Position numbers and translations under genes: made by a program. This document shows, piece after piece, positions 42,133-51,464 of a stretch of DNA of 64,000 bases. Numbering within the stretch: position 1 is the stretch's first letter; every line of letters starts with the position of its first letter. This DNA comes from Streptomyces niphimycinicus. Its GTDB lineage: Bacteria > Actinomycetota > Actinomycetes > Streptomycetales > Streptomycetaceae. The stretch lies in NCBI RefSeq assembly GCF_018883605.1, contig NZ_JAHLEM010000049.1:1-64000 (forward strand). Direction: 5' to 3'. The notes under the pieces are model-generated. The model was not told the origin of the DNA, did not search any database, and saw only the letters and a program-made list of their open reading frames with translations.

Positions 42133-44637
42133 TCAGCGTCCCGGGCGGTGTGTCGGGAAGGTGAGCGTGACCGCGAAGGCGCGGGGGCCGGTGGTGTGGT
42201 CCAGGGTGCCGCCCATGGCCTCGGTGAGATCGCGGGAGAGCCGCAGGGGCAGGGTGTCGGCTCGGGAGCCGTTCGGCTCCGAGGTGGTTCCGTCGGTGAT
42301 CCGGACCGTGAGCCGTTCCGGCCGGGCCTCGGCGGTGAGGGCCGGCGGGGTGTCGGGGGTGCTGTGGCGCAGTGCGTCGGCTCCCAGTGCGGTGAGGACT
42401 CGGGTGAGCAGGGCGGCGTCGGCGATCACGTACGGGAGCTGTTCCGGCAGGTGGAGGGCGATGGTGCGGCCGCTGGTGCCGAGGTCGTCCAGCGCGGCGG
42501 TCAGTGCCTCGTCGAGGTCGACCGGCCGGAGGTAGAGGTCCAGGGCTCCGGCGTGCAGCCGGCTCAGATCGTCCAGGTCGGTGACGAGCTGGGCGGCGCG
42601 GCGCACTGCTGACCGGGCGGCGGCCAGGAGGCGGCTCGCCTCCCGGGACGGGCCGGTGGGCCGGAGGTCGCGCAGGCGTACGAGGGCGTCTTCGGCCGAG
42701 CGCAGCGGGGCCCGCAGATCGTGGCTCGCGGTGAGGAGCAGCGAGGCGCGGGTGCGTTCGGCGGCGGCCAGGGTGTCGGTTTCGGCGGCGTGGCGGGTGA
42801 GCGCGCCATGGGTGTGGGCGATGCCGATCTGCGTGGCGCATGCGGAGAGGATGCGCTGGTCGTCGCCGCTGAGTCCGTGGCCGTAGGCGGCCAGGGTGAG
42901 GTGGTCGCCGATGGGGACCTCGACGTCGCCTTGGTGGGGCCGCTCGGGTGGCCGTTCGCCGGTGCTGGCGACGACGTACCAGCGCGGCTCGCGGGCGTGT
43001 TCCGGCTCAGGGGCGTGTTCCGGCTCGCGTACGGGGCCCGGTCCGCGTTCCAGCAGGCTGACCGAGGTCAGGGAGAAGTTCTCGCGCACCTGTTCGAGGA
43101 GGGCGGGCAGGTCCTGGCCGCGCATCATGGCGGCCGCCAGCCGGCTCAGCACCCGGGCCTCGGAGGTGGCGCGCCGGGCCTGACCGGTCCGGCGGGCGGC
43201 GGCCCCGGATGCGGTGCCGACCAGCCACGCGGCGGCCAGGAAGACGGCCAGCGCCACGACGTCGATGGTGTGCACGACGTCCAGCGAACGCAGGGGCTGG
43301 GTGAAGTAGTAGTCGGCGAGCAGTCCCGCCGCCACGGCGGTGACGAGCGCGGGCAGGACGCCGCCGACCAGGGCGGTCAGCACGACGGCCAGCATGTAGA
43401 TCACCAGGGCGCCGGGGAGGCCCATCCGGTCGCGCAGGGCGATCAGGACCAGGGTCAGCAGGGGCAGCAGCCCCGCGGCTCCGGCCAGCGCCGACCACAG
43501 CCGCGCCGGGCCGGTGCCGCGGGCGGGCTGCGGCAGCCGGAGGGAGGGGCCCTTCGCCGCCTGCTCATGGGTGACGATGTGGACGTCGATGGGCCCGGAC
43601 CGGTGGATGGTCCGCTGCCCCACTCCCGCCCGCAGCAACAGCGAGAACCGTCCTCGGCGGCTGGCGCCGAGCACGATCTGGGTGACGTTCTCGTCCTCGG
43701 CGAACCGCAGCAGCGCCTCGGGGACGTCCTCGCCGACCGTCTGGTGGTAGCTGCCGCCCAGCGACTCCACCAGCGCCCGCTGCCGGGCCAGCACGCCCAG
43801 GCGGTTGGGCTGGGCGAGCCCGTTGCCGGGGACGACATGCAGGGCCAGCAGCTCGCTGCCGGGGGTCCGGGTGGTGATGCGGGCGGCGCGGCGGATCAGC
43901 GTCTCGCCCTCGGGGCCGCCGGTCAGGCCGACCATGATGCGCTCCCGGGTCTCCCAGGGGGCGGTGATGCCGTGTTCGGCGCGGTAGCGCTGGAGCCCCT
44001 CCTCGACACGGTCGGCGAGCCACAGCAGGGCCAGTTCGCGCAGCGCGGTGAGATTGCCCAGCCGGAAGTAGTGGGTGAGGGCTCCCTCGACGCGGTCCTG
44101 CGGATAGACATCGCCGTGCACCAGACGGCGGCGCAGCGTCTCGGGCAGCAGGTCCACCAGCTCGATCTGGTCGGCGCGGCGCGCCACCTCATCGGGCAGC
44201 GTCTCGTGCTGGGTGACGCCGGTGATCTGCCGTACGACGTCGTTCAGCGACTCCAGGTGCTGGATGTTGAGCGTGGTGACGACATCGATCCCGGCGTCGA
44301 GGAGTGCGTCCACGTCCTGCCAGCGCTTGGTGTTGCGTGACCCCGGAACGTTGGTGTGGGCCAGCTCGTCGACCAGCGCCACCTGGGGGCGGCGGGCCAG
44401 GACGGCGTCGAGATCCATCTCGGTGAAGGCCGTACCCCGGTGGACCAGGGTGTGCCGGGGGACCGTCTCCAGCCCTTCGGCCAGGGCCGCCGTCAGCCGC
44501 CGCCCGTGCGGTTCGACCAGCCCGATGACCACGTCGGCGCCCTGGCCGCGTAGCCGTTGGCCCTCCTGGAGCATGGCGTACGTCTTCCCGACCCCGGGAG
44601 CGGCCCCGAGGTGGATCCGCAATCGTCCACGCGCCAT
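42133..44637 (-). CDS. KdpD-like sensor kinase with atypical ATPase domain
   Basis: An 834-residue KdpD homologue. It has the N-terminal KdpD ATP-binding domain with GAAPGVGKT (11-19) and DELAHTNVPG, a universal-stress domain, four membrane helices (LLPLLTLVLIALRD to FLAAAWLVG), a GAF-like stretch, and HisKA SHDLRAPLRS. The C-terminal ATPase domain is degenerate: the N-box reads LGADALRHS (Asp where Asn is usual) and the G1 region reads DGTTSEPNG without DxGxG. There is no kdpE, kdpA, kdpB or kdpC near. ATG 44637 has AGGAG. It lies 113 bases after an APC permease gene. Confidence 0.82.
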   Translation of the reverse strand: MARGRLRIHLGAAPGVGKTYAMLQEGQRLRGQGADVVIGLVEPHGRRLTAALAEGLETVPRHTLVHRGTAFTEMDLDAVLARRPQVALVDELAHTNVPGSRNTKRWQDVDALLDAGIDVVTTLNIQHLESLNDVVRQITGVTQHETLPDEVARRADQIELVDLLPETLRRRLVHGDVYPQDRVEGALTHYFRLGNLTALRELALLWLADRVEEGLQRYRAEHGITAPWETRERIMVGLTGGPEGETLIRRAARITTRTPGSELLALHVVPGNGLAQPNRLGVLARQRALVESLGGSYHQTVGEDVPEALLRFAEDENVTQIVLGASRRGRFSLLLRAGVGQRTIHRSGPIDVHIVTHEQAAKGPSLRLPQPARGTGPARLWSALAGAAGLLPLLTLVLIALRDRMGLPGALVIYMLAVVLTALVGGVLPALVTAVAAGLLADYYFTQPLRSLDVVHTIDVVALAVFLAAAWLVGTASGAAARRTGQARRATSEARVLSRLAAAMMRGQDLPALLEQVRENFSLTSVSLLERGPGPVREPEHAPEPEHAREPRWYVVASTGERPPERPHQGDVEVPIGDHLTLAAYGHGLSGDDQRILSACATQIGIAHTHGALTRHAAETDTLAAAERTRASLLLTASHDLRAPLRSAEDALVRLRDLRPTGPSREASRLLAAARSAVRRAAQLVTDLDDLSRLHAGALDLYLRPVDLDEALTAALDDLGTSGRTIALHLPEQLPYVIADAALLTRVLTALGADALRHSTPDTPPALTAEARPERLTVRITDGTTSEPNGSRADTLPLRLSRDLTEAMGGTLDHTTGPRAFAVTLTFPTHRPGR

Positions 44638-44750
44638 CAGCGGGCTCCTGTCGGCTCGGCCGCGATCATGCGCCCCGCACTTCCATGGTGCGCCGGGGAG
44701 CGCGGGACGGCGGCCGGGTGCGGTACGCGCCGAAGGGCAGCGGCCGGTAC

Positions 44751-46724
44751 TCAGCCGACGTGGACGTGGGGCCGCCGGGCCCGGTCGGGTTCGGCCTCGC
44801 GGAGCACTTCCCGGGTGACGGGGGCGACCTCTCCCTGGCCGAACAGGAAGAACCGCAGGAACTGGGCGAAGGGGCTGCCCTCGGTCCACTCGAAGTAGAT
44901 ATGCGGCCTGCACCCGGTCACATCCCGTACGTGCAGCAGCAGCGCGGCCAGCGAGTTGGGGATGGAGGAGCCGTCGAGGGTCAGGACGCGGTAGCGGCCG
45001 TGCAGCACCTCGCCATGCACACGCAGCGCCGATTCGAAGTCGGACGGGTCGCGGACGGTGACCTCGACGAAGATCAGATCCTCGTCGTCCGGGATGTCGT
45101 TGTCGGCCCGTATCTGCTGGGTCTTGTCGCGGTACTCGGCCACGTCCCGGCGGTCCGGCTCGTTGGCGATGAACCGTATGCGGCGGGTGGCGCTGTCGCG
45201 GACGAAGCGCTCGGCCAGGTCGTCCAGATCCATGTCGGTGACGCGTAGCTCGAAGGCACGGGCGAGCCGGGACAGCAGGGACACCGCGATGATGCCGGCG
45301 ATGAAACAGGCGCCGATCTTGACGCCGTCGGGGCGTTCCGCGACGTTGACCGCCGTGGTGTAGCCGAAGACCACCGAGATCACGCCGAAGCCGATGGTCC
45401 AGCCCCGCTGCCCGGCGCGGCGGGCGGCGATGGTGACGGCGACCGCGGCGGAGGTCATCAGGACCAGCACCCCGGTGGCGTAGGCACCGCCCTGGGCGTC
45501 CACATCGGCGTCGAAGAGCCAGGTGACCAGGAAGGCGATCAGGGTGAAGACGAGCACCATGGGGCGCACCGCCCGGGCCCAGTGCGGGGCCATGCCGTAG
45601 CGGGGCAGATAGCGGGGCATGAGGTTGAGCAGTCCGGCCATGGCCGAGGCGCCCGCGAACCACAGGATGCCGATGGTCGCGGCGTCGTAGACGCTGCCGA
45701 AGACGGAGCCCAGGTAGTGGTGCGCGAGATAGGCGAGGGCCCGTCCGTTGGCCTGGCCGCCGGCCTTGAACTCGTCCTGCGGGATGAGCACGGTGGTGAT
45801 GAAGCTCGTGGTGATCAGGAAGACGCTCATGATCACGGCGGCGGTGGTGAGCAGCTTCCGGGTGTCCCGGATCCGTCCGGTGAGACGCTCCTCGGTGTCG
45901 CCGGGGCCGCCGTCCACATGCGGCATGACGGCCACCCCGGTCTCGAAACCGGACAGGCCGAGCGCCAGCTTGGGGAACACCACCAGCGCCAGGCCGACCA
46001 TGACCAGCGGATTGCTGTGCTCGGCGGTCAGCGCCCGCGACCAGTCGGTGACCACGTGGGACGCGGTGGCCACATGCCACAGTCCGACGATCACGACGAC
46101 CGCGTTCAGCGCCAGGTAGCCGCCGACGAGCACCACCGCCACCCCGATGGCCTCCATGAAGCCCTTGAGGAAGACGGCGCCGAGAAGGGCGACCAGCCCC
46201 AGCGTGATCGGCACCTCATGGCCGTGCAGCGCGCTGGTGAAGTGCGGGTTCTCCACCAGGTGGGTGGAGGCGTCGGCGGCCGAGAGGGTGATGGTGATCA
46301 GGAAGTCGGTGGCCGCGAACCCCAGCAGCGTCAGAACGAAGAGCTTGCCCTTCCAGAACGACAGCAGCCGCTCCAGCATCGCGATCGACCCCTCGCCATG
46401 CGGGCTCTCCTTGGCCACCCGCCGGTACACCGGCAGCGCCCCGGCCAGGGTCACGGCCACCAGCACGACGGTGGCGATGGGGGACAGCAGCCCGGCGGCG
46501 AGGGCGGCGATGCCGGGCTGGTAGCCGAGCGTGGAGAAGTAGTCCACTCCGGTCAGGCACATCACCCGCCACCACCGCTGCCCCCGGTGCCCCTCGGGGA
46601 CCTGGGCATGCGGTCCGGGCTGCTGTTTGGCCATCTCGGACAGGCCCTGGAGCAGCCAGGTCCGCAGACGGCCTCCCGTGGGGGCCTCCGCCGGGCGGGG
46701 CTCCACATCGGGGGAGATGGCCAT
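44751..46724 (-). CDS. APC-family permease with C-terminal cytosolic domain (possible K+ transporter)
   Basis: A 657-residue membrane protein with about 12 helices ([69 protein letters not shown]) and a soluble C-terminal region of about 150 residues ([11 protein letters not shown], then [22 protein letters not shown]). The layout resembles KimA-like potassium importers of the APC superfamily, and its neighbour is a KdpD-like sensor, so potassium is a reasonable guess; amino acids remain possible. ATG 46724 has CCAGGAG upstream. Confidence 0.75.
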   Translation of the reverse strand: MAISPDVEPRPAEAPTGGRLRTWLLQGLSEMAKQQPGPHAQVPEGHRGQRWWRVMCLTGVDYFSTLGYQPGIAALAAGLLSPIATVVLVAVTLAGALPVYRRVAKESPHGEGSIAMLERLLSFWKGKLFVLTLLGFAATDFLITITLSAADASTHLVENPHFTSALHGHEVPITLGLVALLGAVFLKGFMEAIGVAVVLVGGYLALNAVVVIVGLWHVATASHVVTDWSRALTAEHSNPLVMVGLALVVFPKLALGLSGFETGVAVMPHVDGGPGDTEERLTGRIRDTRKLLTTAAVIMSVFLITTSFITTVLIPQDEFKAGGQANGRALAYLAHHYLGSVFGSVYDAATIGILWFAGASAMAGLLNLMPRYLPRYGMAPHWARAVRPMVLVFTLIAFLVTWLFDADVDAQGGAYATGVLVLMTSAAVAVTIAARRAGQRGWTIGFGVISVVFGYTTAVNVAERPDGVKIGACFIAGIIAVSLLSRLARAFELRVTDMDLDDLAERFVRDSATRRIRFIANEPDRRDVAEYRDKTQQIRADNDIPDDEDLIFVEVTVRDPSDFESALRVHGEVLHGRYRVLTLDGSSIPNSLAALLLHVRDVTGCRPHIYFEWTEGSPFAQFLRFFLFGQGEVAPVTREVLREAEPDRARRPHVHVG

Positions 46725-46834
46725 GGTGCACTCCTGGTCAGATCGCGATACCGAACACACCGTCGAAAAGAATCGGCCGAATCAGGGTAGACAGGGCCGC
46801 AGGCAGGGCCATCTCCGGGCCTACCAGTGGCATG

Positions 46835-46848
46835 CCCGGACTTCCGGG
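46835..46848 (-). terminator. Short hairpin after the DrrB-type gene
   Basis: CCCGGA and TCCGGG arms separated by CT, 7 bases beyond the permease stop. A weak but well placed terminator candidate. Confidence 0.4.
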
Positions 46849-46854
46849 AGCCGC

Positions 46855-47646
46855 TTACTTCGGGTCGCGCTTGAACGACGCCGTCGACCAGCGGTAGCCG
46901 AGCGCGGTCAGGCCGATGGACCAGCCGAGGGCGAGCCACCCGTTGTGGCCGATTCCGGTGCCCAGCAGCAGACCGCGCAGGGTCTCGATGGCCGGGGTGA
47001 ACGGCTGGTATTCGGCGATGGGCTGGAACCAGCCCGGGATCGAGTCGATCGGGATGAAGGCGCTGGAGATGAGCGGCAGCAGGATCAGCGGCATCGCGCT
47101 GTTGCTGGCGGCTTCGGCGTTCGGGCTGGCCATGCCCATCCCGACCGCGATCCAGGTGAGGGCCAGGGCGAAGAGCACCAGCAGTCCGAACGCCGCGAGC
47201 CACTCCAGGGCGGTGGCGTCCGTGGAGCGGAAGCCGATGGCCACGGCGATGGCGCCGACGAGGACCACGCTGGCGATGGACTGAAGCACGCTGCCGATGA
47301 CATGCCCGATGAGCACGGATCCGCGGTGGATGGCCATGGTGCGGAAGCGGGCGACGATCCCCTCGGACATGTCGGTGGCGACGGACACCGCGGCCCCGAT
47401 GACCGTGGAGCCGATGGTCATCAGCAGGATGCCGGGGACGACATAGGCGATGTAGTCGGAGCGGTCGGCGCCGCTGCCGGCGATGCCCGCGCTCATCGTG
47501 TCGCCGAAGAGGTAGACGAAGAGGAGGAGCAGCATGACCGGTGTGAGCAGCAGGTTCAGGGTCAGCGACGGGTAGCGGCGGGCGTGCAGGAGATTGCGGC
47601 GCAGCATCGTGGCCGAGTCGCGGACGGCGAGAGAGAGGGCGCTCAT
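46855..47646 (-). CDS. ABC-2 type permease (DrrB-like)
   Basis: A 263-residue six-helix ABC-2 permease. The first soluble stretch is DSATMLRRNLLHARRYPSLTLNLLLTPVMLLLLFVYLFGD, followed by SDYIAYVVPGILLMTIGSTVIGAAV and PLILLPLISSAFIPIDSIPGWFQPIAEYQPFTPAIE, the DrrB/daunorubicin-exporter signature. Its start overlaps the ATPase stop by four bases. With the ATPase it would export a drug or lipid-like compound. Confidence 0.87.
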   Translation of the reverse strand: MSALSLAVRDSATMLRRNLLHARRYPSLTLNLLLTPVMLLLLFVYLFGDTMSAGIAGSGADRSDYIAYVVPGILLMTIGSTVIGAAVSVATDMSEGIVARFRTMAIHRGSVLIGHVIGSVLQSIASVVLVGAIAVAIGFRSTDATALEWLAAFGLLVLFALALTWIAVGMGMASPNAEAASNSAMPLILLPLISSAFIPIDSIPGWFQPIAEYQPFTPAIETLRGLLLGTGIGHNGWLALGWSIGLTALGYRWSTASFKRDPK

Positions 47647-48644
47647 CGGGCGGTCTCCTTGGACTGGTCGTTCTGGGCGGCGGGCACGGTGGGGCCGGTG
47701 GAGCTGGTGGAGCTGGTGGAGCCGGTCGGGCCGGTCAGGGCGAAGAACACGTCGTCGAGGTCGGGAGTGTGCACGGTCAGCTCGTCGGCCTCGACGCCGA
47801 CCGAGTCCAGCCAGTTGAGAATGGAGCGCAGTTCACGCTGGCTGCCGTCGCTGGGGAGTTGCAGCGACAGCGCCTCGTCGTCCCGTGTCACCTCGCGCAG
47901 GGCGGCGGAAGCGGACCGGTAGGCGGCCGGGTCGGCGAAGCGCAGCCGGACATGCCCGCCGGGGATGAGCCGCTTCAGCTCGTCGGCGCTGCCCTCGGCG
48001 GCGATCTTGCCGTCGCTCAGCACCGCGATGCGGTCGGCGAGTTCATCGGCCTCGTCCAGGTACTGGGTGGTGAGGAAGACGGTGACGCCGTCGGAGACCA
48101 ACTCGCGGATGATGCCCCACATGTTGTGGCGGCTGCGCGGATCCAGGCCGGTGGTCGGCTCGTCGAGGAAGATGATCCGCGGGCTGCCGACCAGCGTCAT
48201 GGCGATGTCCAGGCGGCGCTTCATGCCACCGGAGTAGCTGGCGGCGGGCTTTTTCGCGGCCTCGACCAGGTCGAACCGCTCCAGCAGCTCGGTGGCGACC
48301 CGCCGCCCCTCGCGCTTGGAGAGATGGTGCAGATCCGCCATGAGGAGCATGTTCTCCTCGCCGGTGATCAGCCCGTCGACGGCCGAGAACTGCCCGGTGA
48401 CACCGATCGCGGCCCGCACCGCCTGCGGGTCGGCGGCGAGGTCGTGGCCGGCGACGTGCAGGTCGCCGCCGTCGGCGCTGATGAGGGTGGAGAGGATCTT
48501 GACGGCGGTGGTCTTGCCGGCGCCGTTCGGGCCGAGCAGGGAGAAGACCGTGCCTGCCGGCACCGCCAGGTCGATGCCGTCGAGGACGACCTTGTCGCCG
48601 TAGGACTTGCGCAGCCCGTTCGCCGCGATGGCCAAGCTGGTCAT
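47643..48644 (-). CDS. ABC exporter ATPase (DrrA-like)
   Basis: A 333-residue ATPase. Walker A GPNGAGKTT near 39, signature YSGGMKRRLDIAMTL, Walker B IIFLDEPTTGLD, and a DrrA-type C-terminal domain of about 100 residues followed by a Gly/Ser/Thr tail (TGPTGSTSSTSSTG). The start ATG 48644 has GGAGG-like bases. It is the first gene of a two-gene exporter operon with the DrrB-like permease. A DUF4097 gene lies upstream on the same strand, separated by tandem repeats. Confidence 0.9.
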   Translation of the reverse strand: MTSLAIAANGLRKSYGDKVVLDGIDLAVPAGTVFSLLGPNGAGKTTAVKILSTLISADGGDLHVAGHDLAADPQAVRAAIGVTGQFSAVDGLITGEENMLLMADLHHLSKREGRRVATELLERFDLVEAAKKPAASYSGGMKRRLDIAMTLVGSPRIIFLDEPTTGLDPRSRHNMWGIIRELVSDGVTVFLTTQYLDEADELADRIAVLSDGKIAAEGSADELKRLIPGGHVRLRFADPAAYRSASAALREVTRDDEALSLQLPSDGSQRELRSILNWLDSVGVEADELTVHTPDLDDVFFALTGPTGSTSSTSSTGPTVPAAQNDQSKETAR

Positions 48645-48676
48645 GAGAGGTGCTCCTTCTGGAAGCCGCGGATCGG

Positions 48677-48735
48677 AGGTTGCGGGGCAGAGGCTGTGGG
48701 GTCAGAGGTTGTGGGGCCAGAGGTTGTGGGGTCAG
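48677..48735 (-). repeat. 15-base tandem repeats that overlap the DUF4097 stop codon
   Basis: Four copies of AGGTTGTGGGGTCAG with single-base variants, the first one base short. The last copy contains the TCA that is the DUF4097 stop on the minus strand; every unit would give a stop in that frame. Confidence 0.8.
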
Positions 48736-49394
48736 AGGCTGCGGGCGGCGATGTCGCCCCGGGAAGTGGTCGCGTGGATGTCGAGCTCGGCGGTTCCCGC
48801 GTTCTTGAGGCCGTTGCTGACGCGGCCGTAGGAGGTACCGGCGTCCAGGGAGGCCGAGACCCCGGCGGCGGCGGTGACCGAGATGTCGCCCTGCTGGGTG
48901 CTCAGCACGACCTTGCCGCGTACGGCCTCGGCGATCCGGATGTCACCCCTCGCGGTGCTGATCTCCGCGGGTCCGTTGAGCCGGCCGACCTCGACATCGC
49001 CGTCGACCGCGGTGAGGCGGACACTCGCGGCCTCATCGATCTTGATCTGGCGGTACGCACCCTCGAAGGCGATGTCGCCGAGGCGGCCGACGGCCCGGAA
49101 TTCGGTGCTGGCCGCCTTCGCCTCGATGTGGGAACCGGCGGGGAGTTGGACGGTCACCTCGATGGATCCGGAGGGGCCGAGGTACTGGTTCTTCACCGGG
49201 AACTCGATCCGCAGGGCTCCGTCGGCGTACTCGACGGTGGTCTGCTCCGCCGCCTCCACATCGCGGCTCTTCGAGGCATTGGTGGGCCGGATCTCGACCG
49301 CGGTGTCGGCGCGATCGGCGGCGATGATCTGGATCCGCCCCGCGGGGATGTTCAGGACGGCGGCGATCGGGGCGGGGGTCTCGAACTTGCGCAT
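48732..49394 (-). CDS. DUF4097 beta-helix-like protein
   Basis: A 220-residue protein with alternating short beta segments (GDVEVGRLNGPAEISTARGDIRIAEAVRGKVVLSTQQGDISV), typical of DUF4097/DUF4098 adhesin-like proteins. No signal peptide, so likely intracellular. ATG 49394 has AAGGAGA upstream. It heads the unit that continues with the DrrAB-like exporter, and its promoter faces the HTH_38/MarR-type regulator over a region with five CGTTGC motifs, so it is likely under that regulator. Confidence 0.75.
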   Translation of the reverse strand: MRKFETPAPIAAVLNIPAGRIQIIAADRADTAVEIRPTNASKSRDVEAAEQTTVEYADGALRIEFPVKNQYLGPSGSIEVTVQLPAGSHIEAKAASTEFRAVGRLGDIAFEGAYRQIKIDEAASVRLTAVDGDVEVGRLNGPAEISTARGDIRIAEAVRGKVVLSTQQGDISVTAAAGVSASLDAGTSYGRVSNGLKNAGTAELDIHATTSRGDIAARSL

Positions 49395-49438
49395 CGTGCT
49401 CTCCTTGCGACTCGTTGTTTCCGACATTGGAAAAGCTA

Positions 49439-49560
49439 CGTTGCGTTCAAGGAGCTGGCAACGAAGTTGTTGCATCAGATTTCCATCGATGCAGGTGAGG
49501 GCCGAGTAATCGTTGCGATGACCCTGAAACATAATGCAACGAGGATGCGCCGAACGTTGC
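49439..49560. promoter_or_regulatory. Array of five CGTTGC/GCAACG motifs in the divergent promoter
   Basis: Exact CGTTGC at 49439, 49511, 49555 and GCAACG at 49458, 49536, arranged as inverted pairs with centre spacings of 19, 25 and 19 bases. The pair at 49535-49561 has arms TGCAACG/CGTTGCA. A strong operator candidate for the adjacent regulator. Confidence 0.7.
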
Positions 49561-49629
49561 AATGGATTGCGGGTGAACGCTATGCTGGGCCATCAGACAA
49601 CGCCATCGGACAACACGAAGGAGGGCGCG

Positions 49630-50373
49630 ATGCCGGGCGGCAGGCTCACCCAGAAGGACCGTCAGCAGATCGCGCTGGGGCTGGCCGACAACCTCCCCTA
49701 TGCCGAGATCGCCCGCCGCCTGGAGCGTCCGACCTCGACGGTCACGCGTGAGGTGATGCGCAACGGCGGCCCCACCGGCTATCGCGCGGAGCCGGCCCAC
49801 CGCGCCACCGAACGCCGCGCCCACCGGCGCAAGCCCGCCTCGTCCCGGGGAGCGGAGCCGGCCGCCCTGCCGCATGGACGCGACCCCGAGGCCGTGGCCG
49901 AATACGAAGAGCGGCTCACCGCCGTCATGATGCAATCGGGCCTGTCCAACAAGATGATGGCGCGGGTGATGGTCTGCCTCCTGACCACCGATTCCGGCAG
50001 CATGACCGCCGCCGAACTGGTCCAGCGCCTTCAGGTCAGCCCGGCGTCCATCTCCAAATCGATCACCTTCCTGGAGAGCCAGGCCCTCGTCCGCAGGGAA
50101 CGCGACGAACGCCGCCGGGAGCGCTACGTCATCGACCACAACCTCTGGTACCAGTCGATGGCCGCCAGCGTCCGCGCCCTCACCCAGCAGGTCGAGATCT
50201 CACGCCAGGGCGTCGGCATCCTCGGCCCCGGCACCCCGGCCGCCGTCCGTCTGGAGAACATCGCCCGCTTCCTCGACTTCGTCGCCGAAAGCCTCGCCCG
50301 CGCCACGGAACAGGCCCGCGACATCCTCTACACGAGCGCCGAAGCGCCCTCGGACGGCCCCGCCACACCGTGA
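49630..50373 (+). CDS. Two-HTH regulator: HTH_38 (IS30-like) plus MarR/GbsR-type domain
   Basis: A 247-residue protein. The N-terminus GRLTQKDRQQIALGLADNLPYAEIARRLERPTSTVTREV is the HTH_38 type that also starts IS30 transposases. From about residue 95 a MarR/GbsR-like winged helix follows (LLTTDSGSMTAAELVQRLQVSPASISKSITFLESQALVRRERDERRRERYVID), then helices for dimerisation. No transposase catalytic DDE part is present. ATG 49630 has GAAGGAGG. It diverges from the DUF4097-exporter unit and is its likely repressor, probably also autoregulating. Confidence 0.8.
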   Translation: MPGGRLTQKDRQQIALGLADNLPYAEIARRLERPTSTVTREVMRNGGPTGYRAEPAHRATERRAHRRKPASSRGAEPAALPHGRDPEAVAEYEERLTAVMMQSGLSNKMMARVMVCLLTTDSGSMTAAELVQRLQVSPASISKSITFLESQALVRRERDERRRERYVIDHNLWYQSMAASVRALTQQVEISRQGVGILGPGTPAAVRLENIARFLDFVAESLARATEQARDILYTSAEAPSDGPATP

Positions 50374-50419
50374 TCGACGCTCACCATCCCCTCTCCACAT
50401 GGGGCTTGGCCCGGATCTG

Positions 50420-50429
50420 TATCGCGATA
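50420..50429. promoter_or_regulatory. TATCGCGATA palindrome in the DUF1707 promoter
   Basis: A ten-base perfect palindrome, 113 bases before the DUF1707 start, followed by TATAGCGTTAGC. Such TATCGCGATA motifs are seen near PadR-type regulated genes in actinobacteria (recalled). Confidence 0.4.
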
Positions 50430-50470
50430 TAGCGTTAGCCTTCCACTCGCGCCGCTGTCTCCATCGAGCG

Positions 50471-50512
50471 GAGACGGCGGAGACGGCGGAGACGGCGGAG
50501 ACGGCGGAGACG
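50471..50512. repeat. 9-base tandem repeat GAGACGGCG, about 4.7 copies
   Basis: Four perfect copies plus a partial one, ending 29 bases before the DUF1707 start, so copy number could alter expression. Confidence 0.9.
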
Positions 50513-50541
50513 TTCGTCAGGACCAGGACCAGGACGGAAGC

Positions 50542-51204
50542 ATGTCGGGAGAGATCTCGCCCGCCGGGGAGCACTCCGGCCCCGCCTCGTCGCCCGAGCT
50601 GCGGGCCTCTCATGCGGACCGGGACCGGGCGGTGGATGTGCTGCGTATCGCGGCGGGGGACGGCCTGCTGACCGCGGACGAGTTGGACGAGCGCCTGGAA
50701 GCCGCCCTGTCGGCGCGGACCCTGAGCGAACTGGCCGCCCTCACCGCCGACCTGCCGTCCGTATCGGCTACGGGCGGCGGCATGGCCGGAGTTGAGGTCA
50801 AGGACGTAGTCCGGATCGAACAGGTCCACAGCGGCGCGGTCGAGCGCGCGGGGCACTGGGTGGTGCCGCGGAGGCTGGAACTCGCCGTGACGTACTGCAA
50901 GGTGACCCTCGACTTCACGGACGCCGTGATCACGCACGACACCTTGCGGATCGACGTGGCCATGACGGGCAAGACCCTGAAGCTGATCACGAGGCCGGGC
51001 GTCGTGGTCGACACCGATGAGCTGCGGCTGGTGCACAGCAGCGTCAAATACCGTCGGACTCCAGCGAATCCTGATGCGCCGGTCACCCTGCGCGTGGAGT
51101 TGGTCGGTCAGAAGGCCCACGGCCGCGTAGTGGTGCGGCCCGCGCGCCGGACGTTCGGACAGTGGCTACTGCGCAGGCCCCCGTCCCTTCCCGCAGGTGA
51201 TTGA
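50542..51204 (+). CDS. DUF1707-domain protein, second copy
   Basis: A 220-residue protein with DUF1707 at residues 19-75 (LRASHADRDRAVDVLRIAAGDGLLTADELDERLEAALSARTLSEL) and a beta-rich C-terminal part with LDFTDAVITHDTLRIDVAM. Related in layout to the gene at 41583 but with a longer tail. Neither signal peptide nor membrane helix. ATG 50542 follows AGGACGGAAGC. A perfect tandem repeat sits in its leader. Confidence 0.77.
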   Translation: MSGEISPAGEHSGPASSPELRASHADRDRAVDVLRIAAGDGLLTADELDERLEAALSARTLSELAALTADLPSVSATGGGMAGVEVKDVVRIEQVHSGAVERAGHWVVPRRLELAVTYCKVTLDFTDAVITHDTLRIDVAMTGKTLKLITRPGVVVDTDELRLVHSSVKYRRTPANPDAPVTLRVELVGQKAHGRVVVRPARRTFGQWLLRRPPSLPAGD

Positions 51205-51260
51205 CGCCACGCCTGGTCTGGTTGACCTGCGCCGGGTCACGCGTCGGGTCACGCGTTCAG

Positions 51261-51464
51261 TCATACGTCCAGTTGTGCGCGAATGAGCACGTCGAGCCGC
51301 TGCCATGCCGGGGACGAGGCATTGACCGTGCCCTGGATGAGGGCGGGAATCGCGGAGGCCGCGTCCAGCTCGGGCAGTTCGCCGGGGCCGTAGCGTTCCC
51401 GGGTCGCCTCGGCGATCCGGCGGGCGAGGCCGTCGAGGCGGGGATCGTCGGCGTTGAGATCGTG
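51261..51464 (-). pseudogene. C-terminal remnant of an unknown gene
   Basis: The translation DPRLDGLARRIAEATRERYG, then AASAIPALIQGTVNASSPAWQRLDVLI, has normal Streptomyces composition and ends at TGA 51261, but there is no start and upstream of about 51464 the frame becomes Arg/Pro-rich nonsense. It abuts a second, oppositely oriented fragment. Family unknown. Confidence 0.5.

Noticed and set aside
46725-46854. c-di-AMP (ydaO-type) riboswitch before the potassium-type permease
   Set aside because: The 130 bases upstream lack the conserved multi-stem core that I would expect; only a short hairpin belonging to the next gene is seen.
49630-50373. IS30-type transposase because of the HTH_38 start
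   Set aside because: No DDE catalytic domain follows; the C-terminal half is a MarR-like regulator and no terminal inverted repeats are seen.
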